From the NCBI RefSeq assembly GCF_020037125.1, contig NZ_JAIQDG010000003.1, positions 372,001 through 436,000 on the forward strand: DNA of 64,000 nucleotides, written 5' to 3'. The notes under the pieces were generated by a model. It saw only the letters and a program-made list of their open reading frames with translations, was not told the origin of the DNA and made no database searches. Position numbers and translations under genes: made by a program. Shown here in pieces: positions 1-8,700 of the stretch. Numbering within the stretch: position 1 is the first letter of the stretch; each line of letters begins with the position of its first letter. Source of the stretch: Myxococcus sp. RHSTA-1-4 (GTDB taxonomy: Bacteria > Myxococcota > Myxococcia > Myxococcales > Myxococcaceae).

Positions 1-300
1 GACCTCCGCGTCGTAGTAGCCCTGCGCCTGGTAGTAGCGCTGGATGCGGCGCAGGTCCGCCTGCCAGGCGTTGGGGTCGAAGTAGTGCGGGCCGCCAAAG
101 GGCCAGAAGCCCCACCAGGGCGTCTCCGAGGTGAGGATGCGCTCCTTGATGTCGCCCTCGCTCACCTTGTCGGTACCCTGGATTTCGAGGTCGTTGACCT
201 TGGGGCCCGGTGGACGCTCCTGGGTGGTGGCGCAGGCGGCGGCCAGCAGGAGCGCGGCGGTGGTGGCGAGGCGGAAGGTTCGGGGAAGGGCGGCGGCCAC
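1..300 (-). CDS. Partial Omp85/POTRA-type outer-membrane protein, N-terminal end
   Basis: Only the first 100 codons are inside the window. Read from a GTG at 300, the product has a hydrophobic signal with a possible lipobox (LLAAAC) and then a stretch reading VNDLEIQGTDKVSEGDI, followed by an aromatic segment and YYQAQGYYDAEV. The pattern of an exported leader, 'I.G...V....I...I' and a helix ending in Y-x-x-x-GYYDAEV is that of the first POTRA domain of BamA/TamA-like Omp85 proteins, which insert or translocate outer-membrane proteins. A good AAGGAGG lies about 30 bases upstream of this GTG, farther than usual, so the exact start is uncertain. The transmembrane barrel that would prove the call is beyond the left edge. 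Confidence 0.55.
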   Translation of the reverse strand, partial: MAAALPRTFRLATTAALLLAAACATTQERPPGPKVNDLEIQGTDKVSEGDIKERILTSETPWWGFWPFGGPHYFDPNAWQADLRRIQRYYQAQGYYDAEV

Positions 301-476
301 GGGGTGTTCATAGCCGGAAGGCCGGCGGCTGACTCCCTCCTTGCAGGGGGAGCGGACACCAATGTCGCATTCAGGGAGTTGCGCGAAGTCAACAGTGTCG
401 GGTGCCTCGCGCCCGTCATCCCTCGAAATCCGCCCGCGCGTGCAAGCCGGCCCGAGGTGCGCCAGATTGGGCCTCT

Positions 477-785
477 ATGTCCCTGTCCTGGCGAAAGAGA
501 ATCCTGGTGTTCTCCGCGCTGGCGGTGCTCGGCTCCGCATGCGGCGTGGATGATGACGAGGTGGTGCGGCTGAAGGAGGGCGAGAGCTTCGCGGACGCGC
601 CCTACTGCGGCTCCTTCGGCTGCGAGGACGTGTACCAGTTCTGCGCCGAGGTCTTCCTCGAGTTCGGCCGCTCTCCGCCCATCTGCGTCAGCGACAACAT
701 CTGCGAGCGGCTGGAGTGCGCCAACCCCAACCGCCAGTGCGCCGTGTTCGACGGCTTCCCCGGCCAGGTGAAGTGCATCGACTGA
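477..785 (+). CDS. Small cysteine-rich lipoprotein, function unknown
   Basis: This 102-residue protein starts at the ATG at 477. A short basic N-terminus (SWRKR), a hydrophobic core and the lipobox LGSAC mark it as an exported lipoprotein anchored at about Cys22. The mature part is acidic just after the lipid site (DDDE) and carries eight or so cysteines spaced in a short domain (YCGSFGCEDVYQFC, ICVSDNICERLEC), so disulfides are likely. I do not recognise a family. It is transcribed away from the partial Omp85-like gene on the left and converges with malQ on the right, with only 27 bases between stops. An in-frame upstream ATG at 402 would add 25 unlikely residues before the signal peptide. 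Confidence 0.75.
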   Translation: MSLSWRKRILVFSALAVLGSACGVDDDEVVRLKEGESFADAPYCGSFGCEDVYQFCAEVFLEFGRSPPICVSDNICERLECANPNRQCAVFDGFPGQVKCID

Positions 786-812
786 CCGGGGAGCGGGGAG
801 GGGCCGGGACGT

Positions 813-2363
813 CTACCGGCGCGCGGAGGCGGTGAGCCAGGCGAGGCGCTGGGCGGCTTCCTTCGTCTGCGGGTCCGTGAGCAATTCGTTCGCGTTCTGG
901 GTGATGCGGTAGGCCCAGTTCGCGTCGCTCATGGAGCCCGGCAGGTTGATGCGGTCCCTCGTGCCGAGGATGTCCTGCCAGGGCAGCACGCACAAATCAC
1001 TGCCGGAGTTGAGCGCCGAGGCCAGCATGCCCCGGTGGACCTCCGGGGTGAACTCGCGCGTGACGGGCACGCCGTTCATCTCCGGCCAGGCACGGGCCGC
1101 CGCGTGGCGCTCGTCATCGCGGGCGCCCTCCCACCACTCGGCGACGGTGTCCGTGTCATGGGTGCCGGTGGTGACGAGGGACACCGCGGGGAACTGGTGC
1201 GGGTCTCGGTAGGTGTTGCCGTCGCGCTCCCAGCGCATCACCCGGTAGCCGGGCAGCTTGAGGTCCGCGAGGATGTGGCGCACGAAGGGCGGAATCACGC
1301 CCAGGTCCTCGGCGACGATGCCGGCGCCCTCCGACAGCAGGCGGAAGTGCTTCTCGCCCAGGCGCTTGTGGCTCTCCTCGTCCGGGGGGATGAAGCGCCC
1401 GGTGGGCGTGTGCTCGTCGCGAATCCACTGGCGGAAGTAGCCCACCGCGTGGTCCACGCGGCGCAAGTCATAGTAGCTGGCCGCCTTCTTCGCGCGCTTC
1501 TTGAGCCACGCGTAGTCGTCCTTCTCCATGGCGGCGAAGTCGAAGTAGGGCAGGCCCCAGTCCTGGCCGGTGGCGGAGAAGTCGTCCGGGGGCACGCCCA
1601 GGCGCGCATCGCGCCGGAGGATGTCCGGGTGGGCCCAGCAGTCCGCGCTGTCCTGGCCGATGATGAAGGGCTCGTCGCCGCACAGCAGCACGCCGTGCGC
1701 CCGGGCCTGCTCGCGCACCGCGTCCCACTGCTGCTCCGCCACCCACTGCAGCCACGCGTGGTAGCGCACGCGGCGCTCCAGCTCCATGGACTTGGCGGCC
1801 AGCGCCTCCGGGTGGCGCTCCTTCAGCCCCTGGGGCCACTCCCACCAGGCCCGGCGCTGCTCCTGCTCGCTGATGGCGGTGAAGCGGGCGTAGCTCTCCA
1901 GCCACTCGCCCTGGGCGTCACGCCACTGGCGGAAGGCCCTGGCCCGCTCGGACTGGGGGCCCCAGTGCTGGGCCTCGAAGGTGTCGAAGGCGCGCGCGAA
2001 GGCGGCGTCCTTGAGCGGGAAGACGAGGTCGTAGCGCACGCGCGGGGCGGCGCGGGCCTCGGCGAGCTGCTGGCGCTGCTCCTCGGAGAGGGCGGCCTCG
2101 CCCCCGGAGGCGGTGAACTCCGGCAGCCGCTGCAGGTCGATGAAGAGCGGATTCAGCCCGAAGGCCGAGCGCGTGGAGTAGGGAGACGGGTCGCCCGGCG
2201 CGGTGGGCAGCAGCGGCAGCAGCATCAGCAGGCGCTGGCGCGCGGCCTTCATCCAATCGAAGAGGCCGTCCAGGGCGCCGAAGTCGCCGATGCCGAAGTC
2301 CGTCTGGGAGCGGAGCGAGAAGAGCGGGAGCAGGAGACCGGAGAGCCGGCCGGGGGTGGACAT
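813..2363 (-). CDS. malQ: 4-alpha-glucanotransferase (amylomaltase, GH77)
   Basis: The 516-residue product transfers alpha-1,4-glucan segments between maltodextrins in the cytoplasm and serves glycogen or maltodextrin use. The N-terminus (RLSGLLLPLFSLRS, DFGIGDFG, PYSTRSAFGLNPLFIDL) is the classic amylomaltase beginning. Mid-protein it has the substrate-loop and acidic regions expected of GH77: VRYDLVFPLK, LCGDEPFIIGQDSAD, the nucleophile region YYDLRRVDHAVGYFRQW, the acid/base region IVAEDLGVIPPFVR and the HDTDT motif near the C-terminus. The length matches the shorter Thermus-type enzymes rather than the roughly 690-residue enterobacterial MalQ. It stands alone, convergent with the small lipoprotein and divergent from the glycosylase gene. 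Confidence 0.95.
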   Translation of the reverse strand: MSTPGRLSGLLLPLFSLRSQTDFGIGDFGALDGLFDWMKAARQRLLMLLPLLPTAPGDPSPYSTRSAFGLNPLFIDLQRLPEFTASGGEAALSEEQRQQLAEARAAPRVRYDLVFPLKDAAFARAFDTFEAQHWGPQSERARAFRQWRDAQGEWLESYARFTAISEQEQRRAWWEWPQGLKERHPEALAAKSMELERRVRYHAWLQWVAEQQWDAVREQARAHGVLLCGDEPFIIGQDSADCWAHPDILRRDARLGVPPDDFSATGQDWGLPYFDFAAMEKDDYAWLKKRAKKAASYYDLRRVDHAVGYFRQWIRDEHTPTGRFIPPDEESHKRLGEKHFRLLSEGAGIVAEDLGVIPPFVRHILADLKLPGYRVMRWERDGNTYRDPHQFPAVSLVTTGTHDTDTVAEWWEGARDDERHAAARAWPEMNGVPVTREFTPEVHRGMLASALNSGSDLCVLPWQDILGTRDRINLPGSMSDANWAYRITQNANELLTDPQTKEAAQRLAWLTASARR

Positions 2364-2464
2364 GGTGCGCGCAATCTGCCCCAGCCCCGCCCCGGTGTGA
2401 ACTGCTCCGACACCTGGAATGGCTCGGGGGCTCCGCTGCCTGACGGAAGGGACTCCAGGCGGCG

Positions 2465-3079
2465 ATGTCAGCCGTCCGTGGGTACAATCCCCGCGTGAAC
2501 TGTTTGCAGGAAGCGTTCTACGCGCGCCCCGCGCTGACCGTGGCCCGGGAGCTGCTCGGCACCCTGTTGGTGGTGCAAGAAGGCGGGGACCGGCGGGTGG
2601 GCCGCATCGTCGAGACGGAGGCCTACATCGGCGAGCACGACCTGGCGTGTCATGCCGCCAAGGGCGTCACGCCCCGCACGGAGGTCATGTTCGGCCCCCC
2701 GGGGCGGGCCTACGTCTACCTCATCTACGGCATGCACAATTGCTTCAACGTCGTCACGGACACGGCCGGGGTGGGGGCCGCGGTGCTGATTCGGGCCGTG
2801 GAGCCCGTGGAGGGCCTGCCCGAGAGGGAGCGCACGGACGGGCCCGGGCGGGTGTGCAAGGCCCTGGGCATCACCCGGGAGCACAACCGGCTGGAGCTCT
2901 TCTCGCCGGGGCTGCACCTCCTGCCGGGGACGCCGGTGCCCGAGTCCCGGGTGGCCCGGGGGCCGCGGATTGGCGTGGACTACGCCGGGGTGTGGGCGGC
3001 GGAGCCCTTCCGGTTGTGGGACAGGGAGAGTCAACACGTCAGCAGGCCGCCGTCCGGACGGGGACGCAAGTTGCCTTGA
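2465..3079 (+). CDS. DNA-3-methyladenine glycosylase (AAG/Mpg family)
   Basis: A 204-residue base-excision repair enzyme that removes alkylated purines such as 3-methyladenine from DNA. It shows the family order: FYARPALTVARELLG near the start, the catalytic-glutamate motif IVETEAYIGEHDLACHA, then TEVMFGPPGRAYVYLIYGMHNCFNVV, which lines the base-flipping pocket, and late RIGVDYAG. Its length is typical of bacterial AAG proteins. The ATG at 2465 is used here; a GTG at 2495 giving 194 residues would align better with homologue N-termini and cannot be excluded. The gene is divergent from malQ and ends 35 bases before the sigma-factor gene, so it could be the first gene of that transcription unit. 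Confidence 0.92.
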   Translation: MSAVRGYNPRVNCLQEAFYARPALTVARELLGTLLVVQEGGDRRVGRIVETEAYIGEHDLACHAAKGVTPRTEVMFGPPGRAYVYLIYGMHNCFNVVTDTAGVGAAVLIRAVEPVEGLPERERTDGPGRVCKALGITREHNRLELFSPGLHLLPGTPVPESRVARGPRIGVDYAGVWAAEPFRLWDRESQHVSRPPSGRGRKLP

Positions 3080-3114
3080 CGGATGCGCTCCCGGCTGGTT
3101 GGGTGCGCCCCGCC

Positions 3115-3729
3115 ATGTCCGACGAGGCCGCCAGGGAAGAGGACCGCCAGCTCCTCGCTCGCGCACAGGATGGGGATGTTTCCGCTTTCGAGGCCCTGGT
3201 GGATGCCCACCGGGACAAGGTGTACGGCCTGGCCCTGCGGATGACCCGCTCGGAGGCCGACGCGGCGGAAATCACCCAGGATACCTTCCTGTCCGCCTAC
3301 CAACACCTGAAGGACTTCCGGGGCGACGCCGCCTTCGGCTCCTGGGTGCACCGCATCGCCGCCAACCATGCCCTCATGCGCCTGCGCCACCGGCGGGTGG
3401 CCCAGGCGGCCGAGCAGGAGCTCCAGGGGCCGGAGTTCACCGAGCGGGGCTCCCTGGCCGAGTACCCCCAGACGGACTGGAGCCGCGACGCCGAGGGCAA
3501 GGCCCTGGACGCCGAGCTGGGCATGGCCATCCAGCAGGCGACCGACCGGCTTCCGGAAGGGTACCGGGAGGTCTTCCTCTTGAAAGACGTGGACGGCCTC
3601 AGTTACGAACAGATTGCAGAGGTGACGGGGGACTCCATCCCCGCCATCAAGAGCCGCCTGCACCGGGCCCGGCTCGCGCTCCGTGAAGCCATCGATGATT
3701 TCTACAACCGGGATAGCCACGGGGCGTGA
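3115..3729 (+). CDS. ECF RNA polymerase sigma factor
   Basis: A 204-residue extracytoplasmic-function sigma factor. Region 2 spans about residues 20-90 (FEALVDAHRDKVYGLALRM, then AEITQDTFLSAYQHL and FGSWVHRIAANHALMRLRHRR, which contact the -10 element). Region 4 lies at about 140-195 (LPEGYREVFLLKDVDGLSYEQIAE, then IKSRLHRARLALRE), the helix-turn-helix that reads the -35 element. No extra C-terminal domain is present. The ATG at 3115 was chosen because the sigma domain starts right after it; the frame is open for a long way upstream but without sigma-like sequence. The stop overlaps the GTG of the next gene by 4 bases (GTGA), so sigma and putative anti-sigma are translationally coupled. Confidence 0.92.
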   Translation: MSDEAAREEDRQLLARAQDGDVSAFEALVDAHRDKVYGLALRMTRSEADAAEITQDTFLSAYQHLKDFRGDAAFGSWVHRIAANHALMRLRHRRVAQAAEQELQGPEFTERGSLAEYPQTDWSRDAEGKALDAELGMAIQQATDRLPEGYREVFLLKDVDGLSYEQIAEVTGDSIPAIKSRLHRARLALREAIDDFYNRDSHGA

Positions 3730-4034
3730 AACGCGACGGGGCGCTCGGCATCTTCGACAAGGACGAGGGCGCGCCGCAGTCAGCCGAGGTTCGGATGTAC
3801 AACTGTAAAGATTCCATCAACCTCCTGCTGGAGTTCCTCGACGGCGAGATGTCACCCGAGGAGGCTCAGCACCTCAAGGAGCACCTGCGCGGGTGTAGCC
3901 CCTGCGTGGACTTCCTGCGCACGTACCGGGCCACGCCCGGCCTGTGCAAGAAGGCCCTGGCGGCGAAGATGCCGAAGGAAGTCTCCGAGAAGCTGACCGA
4001 GTACCTTCGCTCCAAGATCAAGTCCGCCTCGTGA
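3726..4034 (+). CDS. Zinc-finger anti-sigma factor (ZAS type)
   Basis: A 102-residue soluble protein that probably sequesters the ECF sigma factor encoded just upstream. It contains a zf-HC2/ZAS motif: Cys27, then H53-x3-C57-x2-C60 (HLKEHLRGCSPC) preceded by the helix INLLLEFLDGEMSPEEAQ. In this family the four ligands hold zinc and can respond to thiol oxidation. There is no transmembrane segment after the motif, so it should act in the cytoplasm, unlike membrane RsiW/RseA types. It overlaps the sigma gene by 4 bases and the rlmN gene by 4 bases (GTGA at both ends). The pairing by position is strong; the binding itself is inferred. Confidence 0.82.
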   Translation: MKRDGALGIFDKDEGAPQSAEVRMYNCKDSINLLLEFLDGEMSPEEAQHLKEHLRGCSPCVDFLRTYRATPGLCKKALAAKMPKEVSEKLTEYLRSKIKSAS

Positions 4035-5107
4035 ACCTGAAGCAACTGTCGCTCCCCGAGCTGGAGGCGGTGCTCTCCCCGCTCGGTGCTTCTCCCACCG
4101 TCGTCCGCAAGGTGTTCGCGGCCGTCTTCGCCCACGGCGCGCGGAGCGTGGACGAGGTCGCCAGCGCCCCACAGGTGCCTCGCCGCGTGGGGGACTACCT
4201 CAAGGCCCACGCGGAGCTTCCGAGCCTCCAGGTGGTGGAGCGGCGGAAGGCCGACGACGGCTTCGTGAAGTACCTCTTCGACTCGCCCCTGGGCGGGCGC
4301 GTGGAGGCCGTCCGCATCCCCATCTTCGACGAGAAGTACGTCATCTGCGTCTCCAGCCAGGTGGGCTGTGCGCTGGCCTGCGACTTCTGCATGACGGGGA
4401 AGCTGGGGTTCAAACGGAATCTCCAGACGTGGGAGATTCTGGACCAGGTCCTCCAGGTCAGGGCGGAGGCGGACCGGCCGGTGCGGGGCGTGGTGTTCAT
4501 GGGGATGGGCGAGCCGCTCCTCAACTACAAGGAGACGCTGCGCGCGGCGGACGTGCTGCGCAATCCGTCCGGGTTCTCGATTGCGGGTGACGCGATTACG
4601 TTCTCCACGGCGGGGCACGTGCCGGCGATTCGGCGGTACACGCGCGAGGGGCACCCGTACCGGCTGGCCTTCTCCGTGACGAGCGCAATTCCGGAGAAGC
4701 GGGCTCAGGTGCTGCCGATTGAGAAGACGCACCCGCTGCCGGAGCTGATTGAAGCCATCCGCGAGTACAGCACCGTGCGGCGCGAGCGGGCGATGATTGC
4801 CTACGTGGCCATCAGCGGCTTCAACCTGGGCCGGGAGGACGCGGAGGCGCTGAAGGCGGCGTTCGAGGGCATCCCCATCAAGGTGGACCTCATCGACGTG
4901 ACGGACCCGACGGGGAAGTACCTGCCGCCCACGCCCGAGGAGCTGAGCGCGTTCCGGGACCACTTGCAGATTCTCAAGTCGCCGGTGGCGCGGCGGTACT
5001 CGGGCGGCAAGGAGATTGGAGCGGCGTGCGGCACGCTGGCGGCCACGCAGTACGGGGGCACGGTGGTGCCGGGGCCGGCTCGCGAGCCGTCTCTGTCCGG
5101 CACGTAG
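4031..5107 (+). CDS. rlmN: 23S rRNA (adenine2503-C2) / tRNA A37 methyltransferase RlmN
   Basis: A 358-residue radical-SAM methyltransferase that puts a C2-methyl on A2503 of 23S rRNA and A37 of some tRNAs. The radical-SAM cluster motif is CALACDFC, after SQVG; GVVFMGMGEPLLNY and the late SGGKEIGAACGTLA, carrying the methyl-carrying cysteine, complete the RlmN signature. It starts at a GTG overlapping the anti-sigma stop by 4 bases, so expression is tied to the ECF pair, which is unusual for a housekeeping RNA modifier. A broken copy of its 3' third lies about 10 kb downstream in the same orientation (15158-15314). Confidence 0.97.
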   Translation: MNLKQLSLPELEAVLSPLGASPTVVRKVFAAVFAHGARSVDEVASAPQVPRRVGDYLKAHAELPSLQVVERRKADDGFVKYLFDSPLGGRVEAVRIPIFDEKYVICVSSQVGCALACDFCMTGKLGFKRNLQTWEILDQVLQVRAEADRPVRGVVFMGMGEPLLNYKETLRAADVLRNPSGFSIAGDAITFSTAGHVPAIRRYTREGHPYRLAFSVTSAIPEKRAQVLPIEKTHPLPELIEAIREYSTVRRERAMIAYVAISGFNLGREDAEALKAAFEGIPIKVDLIDVTDPTGKYLPPTPEELSAFRDHLQILKSPVARRYSGGKEIGAACGTLAATQYGGTVVPGPAREPSLSGT

Positions 5108-5109
5108 GA

Positions 5110-5186
5110 ACGGCTCCGGGCCGGGGCGGCTGAGCCGTCAGCGCGCGGTCCACTCCCTGTGAGCGGTCCCGGGTCATTTCCCGGGA
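5110..5186 (+). terminator. Two stem-loops after rlmN, terminator-like
   Basis: Directly after the rlmN stop there is a 7-bp stem ACGGCTC/GAGCCGT (5110-5116 with 5132-5138) and then a tight hairpin TCCCGGG-TCATTT-CCCGGGA (5167-5186). Neither is followed by a T run, so intrinsic termination is only suggested. The rest of the gap up to 5461 shows no gene or recognisable element. Confidence 0.35.
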
Positions 5187-5461
5187 GCACCCAGGTTCCG
5201 GGGCTGCCGAGTTGGGGGCCCGGCTGGCGCACCTGCACGACCGCAGCCTCGACTCGCGTCTGCGCACCCGGCTGTGAAGGGGGAGCCAGGTGTCATGTGG
5301 CCTGGAGACATGGGGTCGTGAGGCATTCCGTGAGTTCACGGGCGACCGCTGTTTCCAGCCCGGGCGGCCAATGGTCTACCTCCTCCCTCCCTGGTACCCA
5401 TTCCTGGCTCGGAGTCGGCCACCCAGTCCGCCCCTGCGCGCTGAACGGCTACCTTCTGGTG

Positions 5462-5743
5462 TCACGAGTTTTTCCTGTCTGGCTCGTCACACCACCGCTC
5501 TGGATACACATCTACTTGTCCCACCTCGCCAGTGATGCTGTTGACCGCGACCCGGGCAAGAACAATGGCGTTCTCAGGCCTCTCTGCCGGGACATAGAGC
5601 TCAAAAATCCTCACTTCGCCGGAGAACTGGACTCCCAAGGTCAAGTTCTGACGAATTCGATCCGGAATCGGAGGATGCCGCGCAAGTGCCTCGCGCGTAG
5701 CCGCACGTGCCTTCTCTTTTAGAGTATCCAAGTGGATTGTCAT
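5462..5743 (-). CDS. Candidate immunity protein of the Rhs-JAMM toxin
   Basis: A 93-residue protein that starts at an ATG at 5743, overlapping the stop of the giant Rhs gene by 4 bases (ATGA); a TTG at 5752 would add three residues. The first third is helical and basic (LDTLKEKARAATREAL), followed by a strand-rich part with RIFELYVPAERPENAIVLAR and VNSITGEVGQVDVYPE, ending charged. It has no signal peptide. I do not recognise a family. Its size, cytoplasmic nature, and translational coupling directly behind the toxin-bearing C-terminus of an Rhs protein are exactly where cognate immunity genes of polymorphic toxins sit, so the role is inferred from position. It is the last gene of the leftward unit. 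Confidence 0.6.
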   Translation of the reverse strand: MTIHLDTLKEKARAATREALARHPPIPDRIRQNLTLGVQFSGEVRIFELYVPAERPENAIVLARVAVNSITGEVGQVDVYPERWCDEPDRKNS

Positions 5744-8700
5744 GGTAGCCAACCTGCCAAGTTGTCACCGGCCGCCGAGAACAAACGTCGCTCGCCCAGC
5801 GAGTTCAGGATTGCACTTTGGGATCCATCCATGGCCTCCAGAACCGCACGATCACCAACTGACGAGCGAAGTACATTGGTAGAGATCCCAGGATGTGTAT
5901 GTGCAGACCACCTCCACCCTTTTGCTCGTAGCTGTGCCGCGATGGCTGGACTGATGGGGACGGAGTCAGCTGTACCACGCACGAGCAGGCGTCTGCCACC
6001 CGTTGTGAACATTGCGAACTCATCCCCGGTTGCAGCCGTGAGTGCCGCAAGGTCGTTGCTCCCGAACAGTCGTTTGCTGATGAGCGTTTGCGTCCCAGCA
6101 TCATTCAACTGAGTGAGGACCGAGTGTTGTATCGGACTCAACTCGCCCATTCCGCGCACGATGGCTGCTGGGTTCCCTGTGGTGCTGGCCGAAATGTTCT
6201 TTGCGGTACTGAGGCGCTTCCTCAATCGACCGAACTGCTCGCCAGCGAACTCCAAGGCGCGAGTTCCCGCCTGTGCCCCCCAGCGCCACGGCCTGGTCCC
6301 CGCCAGCGCCCGGGCTCCCAGCTTCAGCCCCTGTGCGAGCGCGAACTCCCCCGCAGGCCCTGTCACCCAGAGTTCTAGCGTGAGATCCCGGCTTTCGCAC
6401 GCCTCCTGGCTGCCCGCCATGCACGCGCGGTTGATGGTGGTGAACTCCCTGATGCGGCGGTCCATTGCGGGGCTGTCACCGCCACCCCAGGAGTCACGGA
6501 ACGGCACCGTGGCGCCATCCTGCCCGAGGTTGGGTTGCGGCCCCGGTGAGGAGGAGGCGCTGCTGCCGGAGTCGTCCTTGTACTGGTTGGGAAGGTGGGT
6601 GCCGTCATCCACCGCCCAAGCAGGAGCCTGGGGGATGGCGCTCGCGTCGAGGACCGGGTCGCGTCGGGAGGTGCTCGGAGACGAGCCTGTGGGGAAGACG
6701 TGGGCCGTCCATCCGCCGCCGTAGTCGTAGGTGGAACTGACGTTACCGACAGGCAGACCGTCGCCCTCGGGCGTCAATCCGCTCGGGTCCGTGTACTTCA
6801 GGGGGTTGTTGAGGACGTACGCGTAGGGGTGGAAGGCCTGGCTGCGCGAGGTGTCCACGACCACTGGATCCGGACTGAGGAAGCGCGCCAGACGCGCATC
6901 GTACAGTCGGCCGCCCATGTGGGTGAGGCCGCCTTCCACCTCCTCATGGCCCGTGAAGCCCGTGCGCACCGTAGCCCTCCCAGCGGGGCGCTGCAGCAGG
7001 TTGGAGGCGCTTCGGCGCTCACCAAAGGGCTCGTACTTGATGCGCTCGACGACCGCGCCCTCCTGGCTCACCACGGTGTCGGGGCTGCCCTGCCTGTCGG
7101 ACAGCAGGAACAGGGAGGAGAGTGGCGTATCCGACTTCCATGTCACCTCCGCGACGGTGCCGGTGGGACCCTGGACGCTCAGCAGGTGTGTCACCTCGCT
7201 GCCCTGGCGGCGGCGCTGATAGACACGGTCGACGAAGACGACCTCCTCGGTGCCGTCATTCACGGAGGTGCGCACCCGGGTGCCAAAGGCATCGTAGTCG
7301 TAGGTCCAGGTTCGGCCCGTAGCCACCTCGTGAATCGCCGTGGGCAGGTCGAAGGACGTGTAGTCCACGCTACGCAGGGGCGAGCCGTTACTGTTTCGCG
7401 TCCCCACCTGATTGCCGCGGGCGTCGTACTCGTAATGAAAGAGGGTGCCGTCCAGGAAGGCCGAGGCGACGGCATTGCGAGGGAAGGTGCCGACGGGCGT
7501 GGGCAAGTACGAAGCCCAGACCTGGCCGGCGCTGGTGCGCGTCTTCAGGTTGCCCGCGTCGTCATAGGTGTAGTCAACGGCGGTGGACGTGCCGCAAGTG
7601 CCCTGGGTCACCTCCCAGCGCTTGAGCCTGTCGAGCGCATCGTAGGTGAAGGACTCGGAGGCGGGGGTAGGGCCCAGCACGTCATGGCGCGCGGTGAGAT
7701 TGCCGCCGGGAGAGTACTCGTAGGCCAGACGCTGCACGGGCGTCGTGCCACGTCGGGCGTCGAGGAAGCGCAGCCGCCCCAGGCTGTCATAGCGATGCGT
7801 GCGCTCCACCGCGGCGCCAAATCGCTCCCGCGTCAGCTGGCCCGCGCCGTTGTAGGCAAGGGCCGTCCAGTACGTCTCCCCGGTGTGGGCGTTGCGCAGC
7901 GCTTGGACGCCGCCCTCGGGCGCATACTCGTAGGCGACAGTGAAGCGCGGCAGGCCCGGCACCTCGGGGTACAGCAACCGCGAGGGGCGCCCGAGCGTGT
8001 CGTACTGCTGCTCCGTGGTGAAGCTCTCCTCCCCCACCATCAGGGTGGTGGTGGCCATGCGCCCCAGGCCGTCATAGGTGTAGCGTGTCTCGACAACGGG
8101 GTGAGCCGGTTGGGCCGCCTCGGAACCCACCTCGCGCCGGGCCGCCGCCAGCAGGCCCCGTGCCTTGCTGCCGGTGGTCCCCAGGTCCGCGGTATCCCAA
8201 TCGAAGGTGACGCGCTCGCGGAATGCGTCCCCTGTGTGGTGGGGAGCCCGCACCACCTGCTGGGTGACGCGTCCCAGAACATCGCGCATGAAGACCGTCT
8301 TCGAGGTGTACGTCGCTGGCGGGAGCGTTTCGGGCAGCGGCTGGGCCAGCGGCCTCCACGCCCCTTCCGCCTGCCACTTCACCTCGCCGAAGGCGTTGTA
8401 CGCCAGGAAGCGCTCACCCGCGGACTCGTCCGACGTCCATTCGGTGCGGCCCAGCACGTCATGTCGCTGCTGGGTGCGCGCGCCGTCCGGTGCCACCGTT
8501 GACGTCAGCCGGCCGAAGGGGCCGTACTCGTAACGGGTGGTGAGGCGTTGTCCGCCGTCGCCCACCTCGCTGCTCTCCGCCAGCAAGCCACGCCTGTCCG
8601 TCAACTGCTCGCGCCGTCGGCCGTCCGCGTCCGTTACCGAGGTGCGCACGCCCTCGGGAGTTGCCACATAGTCATACGTCGTGGCACTGCCATCCGGTTG

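Noticed and set aside
1035..2498. Long plus-strand open frame opposite malQ
   Set aside because: It is an antisense shadow: low-complexity Val/Leu/Gly/Arg translation and no domain, while the minus strand encodes a complete amylomaltase.
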